Assembly (NCBI RefSeq): GCF_019320115.1
Contig: NC_089587.1
Location: 102,946,166 to 103,010,165, forward strand
Direction: 5' to 3'
Origin: Miscanthus floridulus
Taxonomy: Eukaryota > Streptophyta > Magnoliopsida > Poales > Poaceae
Length of the DNA: 64,000 nt
Shown here one piece after another: positions 1 through 11,800 of the stretch; positions within the stretch are counted from its first letter, which is position 1, and every line of letters begins with the position of its first letter. The notes under the pieces are model-generated. The model searched no databases, was not told the DNA's origin, and was given only the letters and a program-made list of their open reading frames with translations. The position numbers and the translations under genes were made by a program.

Positions 1-2487
1 ATGAGTTTCCTTAGGATTAGCTTGAAATCTAGCACGCATACATACACTAAACATGATGTCAGGCCTAGATGCGGTTAAATATAACAAGCTACCAATCATA
101 GAGTGGTAGAGAGTTTGATCAACCGTGTTACCTCCCTCATCTAGGTCGAGATGTCCATTAGTTGGCATTGGTGTCTTGATTGGCTTACATTCATCCATCT
201 TGAATCTCTTGAGAAGATCATTTGTATATTTCTCTTGAGAGATGAAAATCCCTTCTCTCATTTGCTTGACTTGAAAACCAAGAAAGAATATAAGCTCTCC
301 AATCATTGATATCTCGAACTCTTTCGACATCAATTCACCAAACTCTTTGCAAGGATCTTCATTTGATGATCCAAAGATGATATCATCAACATACACTTGA
401 CAAATGAGGATATGCCGATCAAGCTTCTTGGTGAATAGTATGGTGTCGACCTTCCCAATGGTGAAGCCCTTCTCAATGAGGAAGTCCCAAAGGCGCTCAT
501 ACCAAGCTCTTGGGGCTTGCTTAAGCCCATATAACGCCTTGGACAACATATAAACATGATTAGGATATCTAGGGTCTTCAAACCCGGGAGGTTGATCAAC
601 ATAGACTAGTTCATTAATAAAGCCATTTAAAAATGCACTTTTCACATCCATTTCATATAGTTTCATGTCATGATGTGATGCATATGCAAGGAGGATATGA
701 ATGGCTTCTAGTCTTGCAACCGGTGCAAAGGTCTCTCCAAAATCCAAACCTTCAACTTGAGAGAACCCCTTTGCAACTAGTTTTGCCTTGTTCCTCACAA
801 CTATGCCTTGATCATCTTGCTTGTTGCGGAACACCCACTTTGTTCCAATGACTCTTGCACCTTTTGGCTGCTCTTTAGGAGTCCAAACTTCATTGCGGGC
901 AAAGTTGTTCAACTCTTTATGCATGGCATTTATCCAATCCAGATCTTGAAGAGCTTCTTCAACCTTAGTAGGCTCAAAACAAGAGACAAAAGAGTGATGT
1001 GCAATAAATGAAGCAAAATTTTGTGAGCGAGTCATTACACCCTTTGATGGACTCTCTATGATGAGATCTTGTGGATGATCTTGTAGTAGAGGTGTATTTC
1101 TTCTATTGACCACTTGAGGGGGAGGTTGTGGAGCATCAACATCTTGTGCTTGTACCACCATTTGCTCATGGGAGACATGAGTGTCTTTATTTTCTACTCT
1201 CCTATCTTTATCACCATCTTGTGGCATATTTAATGAAGAAGGTGGATCAATCACTTGTACATCATCTTCATCATCTTTAGGCTTGATGTCTCCAACCAGT
1301 ATGTTCTTCATAGCCTCCTTCAATGGTTCATCACCTACATCATCAAGATTCTCATGTGCTCCTTGGGAGCTGTTAGATTCATCAAATTCCACATCATATG
1401 TTTCTTCATCCAAGCCGATGGCATGATTAAATACTCTATATGCTTTGGACTTTGATGAGTAACCAACAAGAAAACCAATATCACAACGTCTTTGAAACTT
1501 CCCTAGGTGTTGCCGCTTCTTGTAGATGTAGCATTTACAACCAAACACCCTAAAGAAGGAGACGTCTGGCTTCTTCCCATTGAGCAACTCATAAGGTGTC
1601 TTGCCAAGGAACTTTTAAAAGAATAGATGGTTGGATGCATAGCTTGCGGTGTTGATAGCTTCCGCTCATAGAGTTTCGGGGGTGTTGTGCTCATCTAGCA
1701 TTGTTCTTACAAGAGTGATCAATGTCCAGTTCTTTCTCTCAACCACACCATTTTGTTGAGGAGTATATATTGCGGAGACCACATGTTTGATCCCAACTTC
1801 ATCACAATAGGCTTCTATGTTTGTGTTGTCAAATTCCTTCCTATTGTCACTTCTAATCTTCTTGAGCTTCACTTCAAATTCATTTTGTGCTCTCTTGGTA
1901 AACTTTTTGAAGCAAGATGCAACTTCAGATTTGTCATGAAGGAAGAATACCCATGTGTATCTTGAATAGTCATCAACAATCACAAGACAATAAAGATTTC
2001 CTTCCAAACTCTTGTATGTTGTTGGTCCAAATAAGTCCATGTGAAGGAGTTCTAGCACTCTTGTGGTTGACATGAAAGCTTTGGTTGGATGAGTATTTGC
2101 AACTTGCTTGCCGGCTTGACATGCACTACAAAGCTTGTCCTTCTCAAACTTCACACCCTTCAACCCTCTCACCAAATCATTCTTCTTAGATACAACAACT
2201 TTCTTTTTAGTAAACAAGCATTGGAAGCCAAGATCACACAATTGTCCAACGGATAGCAAGTTGAAGCTCAATGAAGCAACATATAACACATTTGAGATAA
2301 AATGATTATTTGATATTGCCACTTTACCCAATCCTTTAACCTTGCCCTTTGACTTATCTCCAAATGTGATTTTTTCTTGTCCATCTACTTCTTCATCTAG
2401 TGAGGTGAACATACGAGGATCACCGGTCATATATTGTGTGCAGCCACTATCATTAACCCAATGACTTCCACCGGTCTTGTAGTTCAC
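1..2487 (-). pseudogene. SIRE-1 pol: protease, integrase core, reverse transcriptase (broken, truncated by window)
   Basis: Minus-strand pol of SIRE-1. The protease begins near 2460 with WVNDSGCTQYMTG, a Copia-type D-S-G active site. Integrase core landmarks follow: HMDLFGP, VDDYSRYTWVFFL, RSDN and NGVVERKN, which carry the D, D and E positions. Reverse transcriptase occupies about 1-1000, with ALYGLKQAPRAWYERL and the catalytic YVDDIIFG at about 374-400. Frameshifts and stops separate the blocks (for example near 1620-1690 and 2490). The stretch that should hold the GAG-pre-integrase HHCC module is missing: sequence jumps from the LLSVGQLCDLGFQC block to NDLVRGLKG, whereas SIRE-2 (48046-48897) keeps about 75 more residues there. 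The product is a polyprotein for cDNA synthesis and integration and is inactive here. Confidence 0.85.
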
Positions 2488-2501
2488 CTACACACAAGAG
2501 A

Positions 2502-4887
2502 TTAAGCTTTAGAAACCCAAACTTGTTGAGGGCCATTCACCTTCTCAACAAGTGACTTTGCAACCCAAATTTTTTTAGGCCTATTCTTGTTTGGAGGTCC
2601 TAAGAACATGACTTTCATCTTTCCACTAGAATTCTTTCTAAGCATGTAATGAGCATTGAAGGCAAAAGGTCTAGCATGCTTGGGCAAGGGTTGTGGTGGT
2701 GGAGTTTGGCACTCATGGGCAAAGTGACCTTCTTGTCTACACTCAAAACATCTCTTTGGCTTTGGCTTTGACTTGTGTTGTTGTTGAGCTTGAGCCTTCT
2801 TCTCTTAGTTTGCCAAGTACCCAATGCCACTTCTATCCATCTTCATGATAGTGTTCATTAGTAGCTCACTTTGAAGATGCTTGCCTCTTGTGAACTTGCT
2901 CAATCCAATCTTGAGATGCTCTTTCTTCAACTTGAGTTTCTTGTTCTCTTCCTTGAGAGCATCATTATTTTTCTCTTCCTTGAGCTTCTTGTTCTCTTCT
3001 TTGAGCTTCTCATTCTCAAGAGTCAAATCACTATCATGATCAAGAGTTTCTAGCACAATAGTGTTGTGGCTTTTGATCTCTTCAAGATCTTTCTTGAGCT
3101 TGACAAACTCATCATAATCATCGGCCTCAACCACTTGCTTGCCCTTGCTACTAGAACTTTGCTCAATGCTCTCAATGATCAAATCATCACATGATGTAGC
3201 TATATCAATCTTAACAACATTGTTAGTAGCATCATGTGGCTCATTGGATATAAATTCTTGAGTAATGACAAGACTATCATGATTAATCTTAAGAGTAGTA
3301 TATTCTTCTTTTAGCTTGTTGTGTCTAGTGATGAGCTCATTGTGTATCCTCTCAAGTTTATCATGTTTATCTTTAAGCTCTTTCTTAGAAGATTTGAGCT
3401 CCTTGAGTTTGGATGATATAACATCATTTGCTTCTCTAAGCTCAATACTAGCCTTTTCAGCTACATCACATTTAGCTAAAAGAGAATCATTCTTAGCTTC
3501 TAGCTTGTCATTTTTAGCTCTAGTCTTTCTAATGATTCTAGTATATTTGTTTAACAATTTGACAAGTTCATCATATGAAGGTGATTCAAATTCATCATCA
3601 TCACTATCACTATCACAATCATCATCGTTAGCATGATCATCACTACTACTATCATCATCATTTGATACCTTTCGTTCACCCTTGGCGATAAGACATAGGT
3701 GTGTAGAGGATGATAGCGGTGGTGTTGGTGAAGATGATGAGGAGTCATCACAATGACGGCCACCTTCTCATTATCACTATCATTATCGGATGAGCAACTT
3801 GATGAATCAATGTCCGTGAGCCAATCACCAACGATGTATGCCTTTCCACTTTTCTTCTTCTTGTGGAAGTCCTTCTTCTTGCCATCTCTCTTCTTGTATG
3901 GCTTCTTTTTCTTCTTCTCATCTACTTCTTCATTGCTTGAGTCATCTTTATTGCCCTTGTACTTGTTCTTGTACTTGTCTTTCTTAGGCTTTGTGCATTG
4001 ATGTGCTAGATGACCAAGTTTTCCACAATTGTAGCAATCCATCTTCGAGATTGGTGTCCTTCTAGAGCTTGTGAAGAACTTCTTCTTACCATCGAACTTG
4101 ATGCCACTCTTGTTGAGCTTTTTAGCATCTTGGTGGTTCTTTTCACCATGAGAGCAGGGCTTGCATCATCAACTTCATCATCACTTGAGCTCTCATATTG
4201 AAGTCTTGCTTTGCCCTTCTCTTGGCTAGCCTTGAATGCCAAGTCTTTGTCTTTCTTCTTGTTAGAGGATGAGCCATCTTGAGGTGTGATGTGCATATAC
4301 ATCTCATGAGCATTGATCTTTCCTAAGATTTGTGTCGGTGTAGTGGTGGAAAGATCACCTTGATGAAGCACGGTCACAATATGCCCATATTTATCAATGG
4401 GGAGGACACTCAAGATGTTTCTTACAACATCAGATGGTTGCATTTGAGTGAGTCCAGGCCCATTGACTTTCTCTACAAGAACATTCAAGTGTGAGTACAT
4501 TTCATTAGCACATTCTTTGGGAAGCATCTCAAAAGAGTTAAGTTTTTTTATGACAAGATGATAGCGTTCCTCACGCTCACTCTTTGTTCCCTCATGGAGC
4601 GCACAAATGTCCAACCATAGTGCATGGGCATCTTTGTGGTTCTTCACCCGGTTGAACACATCTTTACAAATGCCTCTAAACATAGTGTTTCGAGCCTTTG
4701 CATTCCACTTTTTATAATTCACCTCATCGCCTTGTAGGTGTGTAGCATCCCGAGGTTTTGGGAAGCCTTGTGAGGCGGCTCTAAGTATTTCGACATCTAG
4801 AGCTTCTAGATACACCTCCATGGGGATTGTCCAATATGGAAAATCATCCCCCTCAAAGATAGGAGGAGGTCCATCCCCATGAGACAT
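2502..4887 (-). pseudogene. SIRE-1 gag: capsid/nucleocapsid with two CCHC knuckles and coiled coil (frameshifted)
   Basis: Minus-strand gag starting at ATG 4887. The N-terminal third (4006-4887) has the Copia gag pattern, with FPYWTIPMEVYLEA near the start. A CCHC zinc knuckle, CYNCGKLGHLAHQC, lies at 3995-4036. A lysine-rich tract and an acidic serine/aspartate tract follow, then a long heptad-rich coiled coil (2830-3550, KLKEENKKLKEEK). A second knuckle, CFECRQEGHFAHEC, lies at 2709-2750. At least two indels break the frame: one in a short A-run near 4119-4124 and one near 3750. Two knuckles either side of a coiled coil also occur in SIRE-2. Gag would package the element RNA into cytoplasmic virus-like particles. 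Confidence 0.85.
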
Positions 4888-4926
4888 CTTTCTCTAGGCG
4901 GTTAAGCCTAAATACGTGAGCATGAG

Positions 4927-4938
4927 GCTCTGATACTA
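4927..4938 (-). other. SIRE-1 primer binding site (initiator tRNA-Met)
   Basis: The plus-strand bases GCTCTGATACTA are the complement of the standard plant tRNA-iMet primer site TGGTATCAGAGC with one mismatch. They lie two bases from the LTR edge at 4941, which fixes both the LTR boundary and the minus-strand orientation. Confidence 0.85.
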
Positions 4939-4940
4939 AT

Positions 4941-6430
4941 TGAAAGGATCAAGATGTCCAAGACAGGGGGGGTGAATTGGGCTAATTCTAAATTTCTTTG
5001 CAATAATTGAGTCCTACGGTTAGCCCAATTAACCCCTTGTGCCTGGAAAGTGTTTCTATTGATCTATCGCACAAAAGTTTAGCAACCTAGGTTCCAATCC
5101 TACTCTAGCATGGCAATTCTACGAATGTAAATGACAAGAATTGAATTGCTCAAAGTAAATGTTTAAAGTAATGAGAGAAGGAGGAATATGGCGATGTTTT
5201 GCCGAGGTATCGGAGAGTCACCACTCACCACTAGTCCTCGTTGGAGCACCCGCACAAGGGTGTAACTCCCCCTTGATCTGCGCAAGGATCAAGTGCTCTC
5301 TATGGGTTGATTCTTTGACACTCTGTCATGATGAATCACCCACAACCGCTCACAACGTGAGTTGGGTCATCCACAAGCTTCGCCGAATGATCACCAAACT
5401 CCCAATCACCACCAAACCATCTAGGTGATGGCGATCACCAAGAGTAACAAGCATGAACTCTCACTTGACCATGACAAGCATAATGAGAAGGGTGGATGCA
5501 CACTTTGCTACTCTTGATCTCACTAATGAGGGCTCTCTTTAGGATTCTCAAATCTCAATCACCTCACTAGGACCTTGCTCTTCTTGGTACTCACAAAGGT
5601 GTTTCTCAGCTATTGGAATGAGCAAAAGTCACCCCACACATGAATGGAGGAAGTATTTATAACCATGGCTGAAAAACGAACCGCTATGTGCCTCTGCAGG
5701 GTGACCGGACGGTCTGGTCATGTTGTCCGGATGCTCCGGTCAGTTCTCCCCGAACTCTAGTGTTTTAGTTATGACCGGACGCTGGACGACATCAGGTCAA
5801 CACTGATCGGACATGTCCGGTCATGATTTTCCTTCTCTGGAACCTTACTGGAGTCAACCGGACGCTGAGACTCAGCGTCCAGTTACTTCACCTCTCAGCG
5901 TCCGGTCGCACCAGATGATTTCACCTTGATCAAATGAACTGACTGGACTCTATGCCAGCATTCGGCCACCCCGAAACCAGCGTCCGGTCAGTATTTGACC
6001 CTCCATTCACTTCCAACTCTCGATCATATGTGAATGAAGTTTGCTCCAATGGATCTAAGGGCTTTTTAGGAGCTACCTAGTGCTATATTTAGCAAGTGTG
6101 CACCACACCTAACTCACTAGACTCACATAGGTCAAGCTACCCATCCATACCCCCCTTAATAGTATGGCCAAAGGAAAAAACAAAGTCATAAACTACTCTA
6201 AGTGTCTCTTCAACTCCAATCGACACTTAGAACAAGTCCATCCTTAACCTTGTCGTCAATCCTTTGAAAACCGAAACGATTTCTATCATAGGGACATGAC
6301 CACCATGATAGCCCAATCAATCTCCATTACCGTGACCTAACTTAATTGCCTCTACAAAACACACGATAATCACAGTAATCACGTATTGTCATCAATCACC
6401 AAAACCCAACTAGGGGCCTAGATGCTTTCA
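4941..6430 (-). repeat. SIRE-1 5' LTR (1490 bp)
   Basis: On the plus strand the LTR runs from TGAAAGGATC to GATGCTTTCA, giving TG...CA ends. It adjoins the tRNA-Met primer site on the left and copia-2 LTR sequence on the right. In the sense direction, direct and inverted copies of a CCGGACGCT / AGCGTCCGG motif cluster at about 5700-5990, directly upstream of the TATA box. I see no gene in it. Confidence 0.88.
5654..5661 (-). promoter_or_regulatory. SIRE-1 LTR TATA box
   Basis: The minus strand reads TATAAATA here. It follows the CCGGACGC array in the sense direction, and the same spacing recurs in the other SIRE LTRs of the window. Transcription is expected to start about 30 bases downstream, around 5620. 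Confidence 0.6.
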
Positions 6431-6698
6431 AGGGGCAGGCGCCAAAGTCAGCCCTACTGTTATATCTAGTCACTATAGCAGCATGACAGCCTGGCATGTC
6501 TGTATAATAGGATTAGATGGGTAGAGTTGTATACATAGCTTCCCACTGCAACTCAGTAAAGAGAGCAAGTTTAGTTTTGACATCTCCTCTGTAGAGCTCC
6601 GGTCAACGCTGGTGCTTGTGCTGTGTGTGTGCTCTGTTCTCCCTCACTTCTTCTACCTCTAGCCATAGTGTGTGTGGTTGGCAACGACGGTGAGCGGT
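6431..6698 (+). repeat. copia-2 5' LTR, main piece
   Basis: This stretch matches 26290-26550 base for base apart from scattered substitutions and small gaps, so the two are the LTRs of one element. Its last part, 8666-8699 ending ACCAACA, lies beyond the solo SIRE LTR and just before the primer site. The TATA region that is clean in the 3' LTR (26386-26395) is degenerate here, reading TTGTATACATAG near 6528-6539. Confidence 0.85.
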
Positions 6699-8660
6699 TG
6701 AAAGCTCTAGTTTGGTTTTGGTTAATTGATGAAACCCTAAGTGCTAACCTAGTTTATCAAGATGATTATGAGATAGGTAGCACTACTCCAAGTGATGAAG
6801 CAATGGCGAAGATCATGACAATGGTGATGGCATGGTGATGGTCAAATGCTTAAACTTGGAAAAGAAGAAAGAGAAAAACAAAAGGCTCAAGGCAAAGGTA
6901 TAAAATGTAGGAGCCATTTTGTTTTAGTGATCAAGACACTTAGTGAGTGTGATCACATTTAGGATAGATAGCCGTACTATTAAGAGGAGTGAAACTCGTA
7001 TCGGAATGCGGTTATCAAAGTGCCACTAGATGCTCTAACACATTGCATATGCATTTGAGATCTAGTGGAGTGCTAACACCCTTGAAAATGTTTGTGAAAA
7101 TATGCTAACACTTGTCCACAAGGTGATACACTTGGTGGTGTTGGCACATCTACAAAGGAGGTGGTGTTTGCAGGGTTGAGATGGGTTTGGGTCCCTCTCT
7201 CCCTCTCGCCTCGCAAGCTCGGCGGGATTCGGCGCTTTCGGGAAAATGGAATGCCTATTTTCTATTGCGCCGGATGCAAATTCTTGTGGTTGGCACATTG
7301 GAGCATGGGTGAAGAAGTTAGAAGTGAAAATGAGTTGATCGCGAAGACGTTGGCGTCGGTCAACTGACTGGACGCTGGGTCTGAAAGCACCGAACCCTGG
7401 CAGCGTGCGTCCGATCAAACTGACGGGTCTGCATAGTACCGAGGGTATTGCACCGGACGCTGGTCTGTGTCCGGTCAAGGTGGACCGGACACGTCCGGTC
7501 GAAGAAATATGCCTAGGGGAGCTTACTGGAAATAACCGGACGCTGAGGCTTCTGCGTCTGGTCAATTTTGCCAGAGCGTCCGGTCAGCTTCGTAGCCGTT
7601 GAAATCTGACGAACAACGTTTGAAGCCGATGACACGTGGCGCACATCGCACAATCGGACGCTGAGGTCCAGCGTCCGGTCGGCCCGTGTTCAGTGCAGTG
7701 AAGGGGTACAACAACTCTATTTGATGGGGGCTCTATTTATAGCCCCATGGCTGGCTCAAGGGATAACTCTTGCACATTTTCATTGACATAGCAACCTTGT
7801 GAGCTTAGCAAAAGTTCTCCCACTCATCTCCATCATTGATTCATCATCTTTGTGAGATTAGGAGAGAATCCAAGTGCATTGCTTGAGTGATTGCATCTAG
7901 AGGCACTTAGCATTCATGTTGCACTGCGAATTTCGCTTGTTTCTCTTGGTGGTTGCACCACCTAGACGGTTGGAGCAGCGGTGGAGGATTGGCACGAGTT
8001 GGTGATTGTTCGTGGCTATCTCCGGTGATTGTAAGGGGAGTTGTACCTTCCCCGGCGGAGTGCCGAAAGGTAACTCTAGTAAATTACTCGTGTCATTGAG
8101 TTACCTCACTTGTGGGTCGGTTCTTGCGATGTCCTATCGTGTGGATGAGGTTTGTAAAACACCTCTTAGCCGCCAAACCACCTAGTGTTGGTCGACACAA
8201 CGGGGACATAGCGTGTTGGCAAGCACGTGAACCTCGGGAGAAAATCGATTGTCTCTTGTCTTTGGCATTCTCCTGGTGATTGGCTATATATTCATCTTGT
8301 AATTGGTTCATCCCCTATATGTCGGTATAATCACCCTACTCACTTATTTACATTCTTGCAAACTAGTTGATACAAGCTCTTTAGTGTAATTAGAATTGAG
8401 AGCTTGCTTTATTATTACATTCATCTAGTTGAGCTCTTTAGAGTAGCAAGATTGAGAGCTCTTAGTGGGTAATTACATAGCAAGTTTGTGTGCCTAAGTA
8501 ATCATTGCAACTAGAATTGTTGGATAGGTGGCTTGCAACCCTTGTAGAGCTATAACAAGTTTGCATTACGCTATTTGTCATACTAATCAAATTGCTCTAG
8601 TTGATTTATAGATTTTTAAATAGGCTATTCACCTCCCTCTAGCCATATTATGACCTTTCA
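6699..8660 (+). repeat. Solo LTR of a SIRE-type Copia element (1962 bp, TSD GCGGT)
   Basis: The sequence begins TGAAAGCTCTAG and ends GACCTTTCA. It is bounded by a perfect 5-bp duplication GCGGT at 6694-6698 and 8661-8665 and has no internal region, so it is a solo LTR left by recombination between two LTRs. It is homologous, in opposite orientation, to the SIRE-2 LTRs at 43491-45054 and 55797-57834. An array of CCGGACGC and inverted GCGTCCGG motifs occupies about 7370-7680, just before the TATA box. No gene is seen; open frames inside it are chance. Confidence 0.93.
7734..7742 (+). promoter_or_regulatory. TATA box of the solo SIRE LTR
   Basis: TATTTATAG on the plus strand, about 55 bases after the last CCGGACGC-type motif. 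The position matches the TATA boxes of the other SIRE LTRs. Confidence 0.55.
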
Positions 8661-8701
8661 GCGGTTGGCTCACTAGTGCTAGAGATCTTGGGACCAACAA
8701 G

Positions 8702-8713
8702 TGGTATCAGAGC
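8702..8713 (+). other. copia-2 primer binding site (tRNA-Met)
   Basis: TGGTATCAGAGC is an exact match to the usual plant tRNA-iMet primer site. It begins two bases after the LTR end (ACCAACA, 8699) and fixes copia-2 as plus-strand. Confidence 0.9.
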
Positions 8714-8747
8714 CATACAAGTGCCACTGCCGGACTAACCGCTGGCG

Positions 8748-8866
8748 ATGACGGACGGTTTGGAGATGGGTGATAGCAACGGTGTTGCTGTAGCAACCCA
8801 GCCATGACAGGAGGTCATCGTGCACATGGTGTGGGAGGTCAGCGACACTAGTTGGCCGATGCTGAC
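8748..8866 (+). pseudogene. copia-2 gag, N-terminal piece
   Basis: The first ~40 codons of gag, from ATG 8748 up to the Tekay insertion. The reading continues after 21860 in the same frame (TSWPMLTR, then TNYGEWAVTMK), which is how the split was recognised. One in-frame TGA sits in the piece, probably from CGA. The exact 5-bp duplication TCGCA marks the junction. Confidence 0.75.
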
Positions 8867-8871
8867 TCGCA

Positions 8872-11800
8872 TGTGGCAGAACCTCCTAAGTTATAGGGCC
8901 CACATGCACCTATCACTGTCCGACGACCTTTGACATTTATGCATATGTTTCCATGAACTTAAAAAGACTGTCGGGTGTCCTCGGGGAACCCCGAATCATC
9001 CACGATTTCCGAGCAGGATCACGTTACAGAGTCATTGCAGTATTACAACATTTATTCAAATATCAAAACCAGAGTAAAAACAGCGGAAGTCTTGCGATAA
9101 CATAGTTTACAAACCAGTTGTTTTAAACCTTACAAACTAAGTTTGATAAATATTACAAACCATAGTAGTAGTGGAGTATTATAATTATCATATACTTAAC
9201 ACACAAGATAAACATCCTGCCCAAGGATCACACATTTACTTCTCGTCGTCAGAACGAATGATAGTCATGCAGCACGATCCAAAACAGATCTGCTCATGAG
9301 ACTCACCTGCAACAAGGGGTCAATGAACCCTGAGTACAAAGGTACTCAACAAGGCTTATCCGAAATATTAACTGATAAACTCAGTAATGCAGACTCAGGG
9401 ATTCAAGGTATAGCTTTAACAATGATCAAAGTTCTTTTGCGTAAAAGCTCTTTTAACAACATTCTTTATATAGAAAACTTCTCGAGAATTATATACAAAG
9501 CTGACACGATCCGCACTGAGATCATGAAACTTCATATCCAACACCTTCACAAGCCTTATTCAAGTTCTGGTTATTAATTCTACGATGATGAACAGTGAGT
9601 TGAGTCTCCATAACCGAGGAGCAACGACGATTCGAACCGATTAAAACCCAGCTGGGGATTCTAGACCACACGACATATGCAGGTCCTGACCTACATATAC
9701 CAACCTACCCTCGGATCCTCTAAAACAAGAACGGGTCCGCGCCACCCGAGAACACAGTACTCCACCATTCCAGCCCATGGCCACGTGGGTACACGCTATT
9801 CCCGCCATCTCTCCACTCCCAGTGCGCGAGTAGCCATTCTCGTAATAGAATTGCCAAGCTCAGGCTTATCGGAGTATGTGGTTAGTACTACAAATTCTCA
9901 CCTCATACAATTCAACAACGGACGTGCCTTAATCGACACAGGCGGAAAGAACCCGCTCACAAGACCTCCATGTCTTGTGGCTCACACTCACCGAGTCCGC
10001 CCGGTCTAGATTTATTACTCCACATTCCCATATCACATGTTAACATAGTTAACCAATGTTCTATTTGTTACTTGCGGGTGGCAGGTAGTCACCCGACTTT
10101 CATCGTTCTACGCATAGCTAAGCAAGACTAGGCATATACGAGTTTAAAACTGGTAATATGGTAAATATGGAATAACAAGGGTGGTAATGCACCAATTAGG
10201 CTTTTACTTAACTCCTAATCACTTAATGCAGTAACGGAAAGCAAAAGCGAAATTAATTTATAAAACACAAGGTAGGGTTGTATGCATCCGGGGCTTGCCT
10301 TCGTTGATGGAAAAGTCTGGTTCCTGCGACGATACACAAGGATTCGATCCGACCTCAACAGACGGATTAACCTCTTCAACAGCTTGATTAACTACCACGT
10401 TTTCATCTTTGTTCACTACACGTAATAACAATGCCATGTTCAACATGATGCGGAATACTAAATATGATGCTCGATGATGGATACAAAAATTAACAATTTG
10501 AATACAACTTTCCTTCACGGTACAGTTACAAGTCAAACAAACTAAATCTTTTTCGTAACACATACATCCACTACCAAGGATCATTATCAACAAATGACCC
10601 AAGGTCATCACTCAATCCAAAATTCCAAACAAAACCTAAATCACTAAAGGTTACTATTTGCTTTTATGAATTAATTATTTAATTCAAAATTATGAAATAA
10701 ATCAACTTATTCTAATTGAGCCCAAAATTTTAGTACATGTTCATTACATGATAACTAAGTTGCAAAACAAATTTCATAATTTTTGGATAAATAAATAAGC
10801 CTAGAAAAATCCTGGAAATCCATTTATGAATAAATTGAGCAATTTTTATCTCATTTAAAACTTACTGAAAAACACTATTTCATATTTTTCTTAAATACTA
10901 TACATCTCAGAGAAGTCACACAAAAATTTTCATAATTTTTGGAGCTCTAAATAAATCTACACAAAAATAACAAAAACAGACACTATTCATTCAAATCTGA
11001 AAATAGAAAAATCCATTTGAACGCTGAGTCACTGACATCGGACCCCACCTGTCATCTTCTACCTCCCGCGTGTTGACTACGACGACGACGGCGCTGACCG
11101 GCGCAAACTCACCGACGATGAGTCCAAAGGCGACGATCAAGGTACCAAAATGACCATATCATCACGGCGCATCGACTGAAGGCACTAGCTAGACGAATTA
11201 CTACAAGTTACGAGCTTGGCGTCGGCCATGGCGGACGCGGTGGCACGGCAGTGCTACGCCGGCGAAACGAAGCCAAAAACGGGGAAACAGAAGGCATGGG
11301 AAGGTCCAGTAGCTCACCACGAACACGTTCAAGCAAGAATTAAGGCTGGAGAAGCAATGGTGAAGCGGGGCGGCGTTCACAGCGATCACGGCGGTGCGAG
11401 CAATGACGACGGCGGTGTTCCAGTGACTGTGGTGGACAAAACAAGTAATCAACAAGATATTAAGCACCACGGCATCGCGGAGAAGCTGAAACAATGCTTC
11501 CCGAGAGCAGAAGCTCACCGTAGAGTACTGGCCACGACGGCGCTCGCTCGACGGGGACTCTGCCGGCCGCGAGGAAGAAGAGTGTGGTCAGCGAGTTCCC
11601 GGCGAAATCAGCCGACCACAGTTGGCTGGGTGGATGCGCAAGAGAAAGACGGAACTGGAACGGCCTTTACCAAGACGACCACGGCGCTAGGGAGACGGTG
11701 CGGGCTCGCCGGAGTGGAGCAGCGGCGACGGGAAAAACAGAGAGCGAAGAAAGAAGAACGGCGGCGGCTCCAGAGCTTTATAGGGCAGCCAAAGAAGCGC

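Larger units (their letters stand above)
1..6430 (-). mobile_element. SIRE-1: Ty1/Copia (SIRE/Maximus-like) retrotransposon, 3' part outside window
   Basis: This is a minus-strand Copia element seen from its 5' LTR (4941-6430) through gag to part of the reverse transcriptase, where the window starts. The gene order on the minus strand is LTR, tRNA-Met primer site, gag with two CCHC knuckles and a long coiled coil, protease, integrase, reverse transcriptase, as expected for Copia. The coiled-coil gag and the large LTR with TG...CA ends fit the SIRE lineage. The element sits inside the 5' LTR of copia-2, because sequence right of 6430 is homologous to 26290-26550. The right target-site copy is probably AGGGG (6431-6435); its partner lies outside the window. 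Confidence 0.9.

Noticed and set aside
2805..3557. Stand-alone plant coiled-coil protein
   Set aside because: The coiled coil is the middle of SIRE-1 gag, between two CCHC knuckles, in the element's reading direction.
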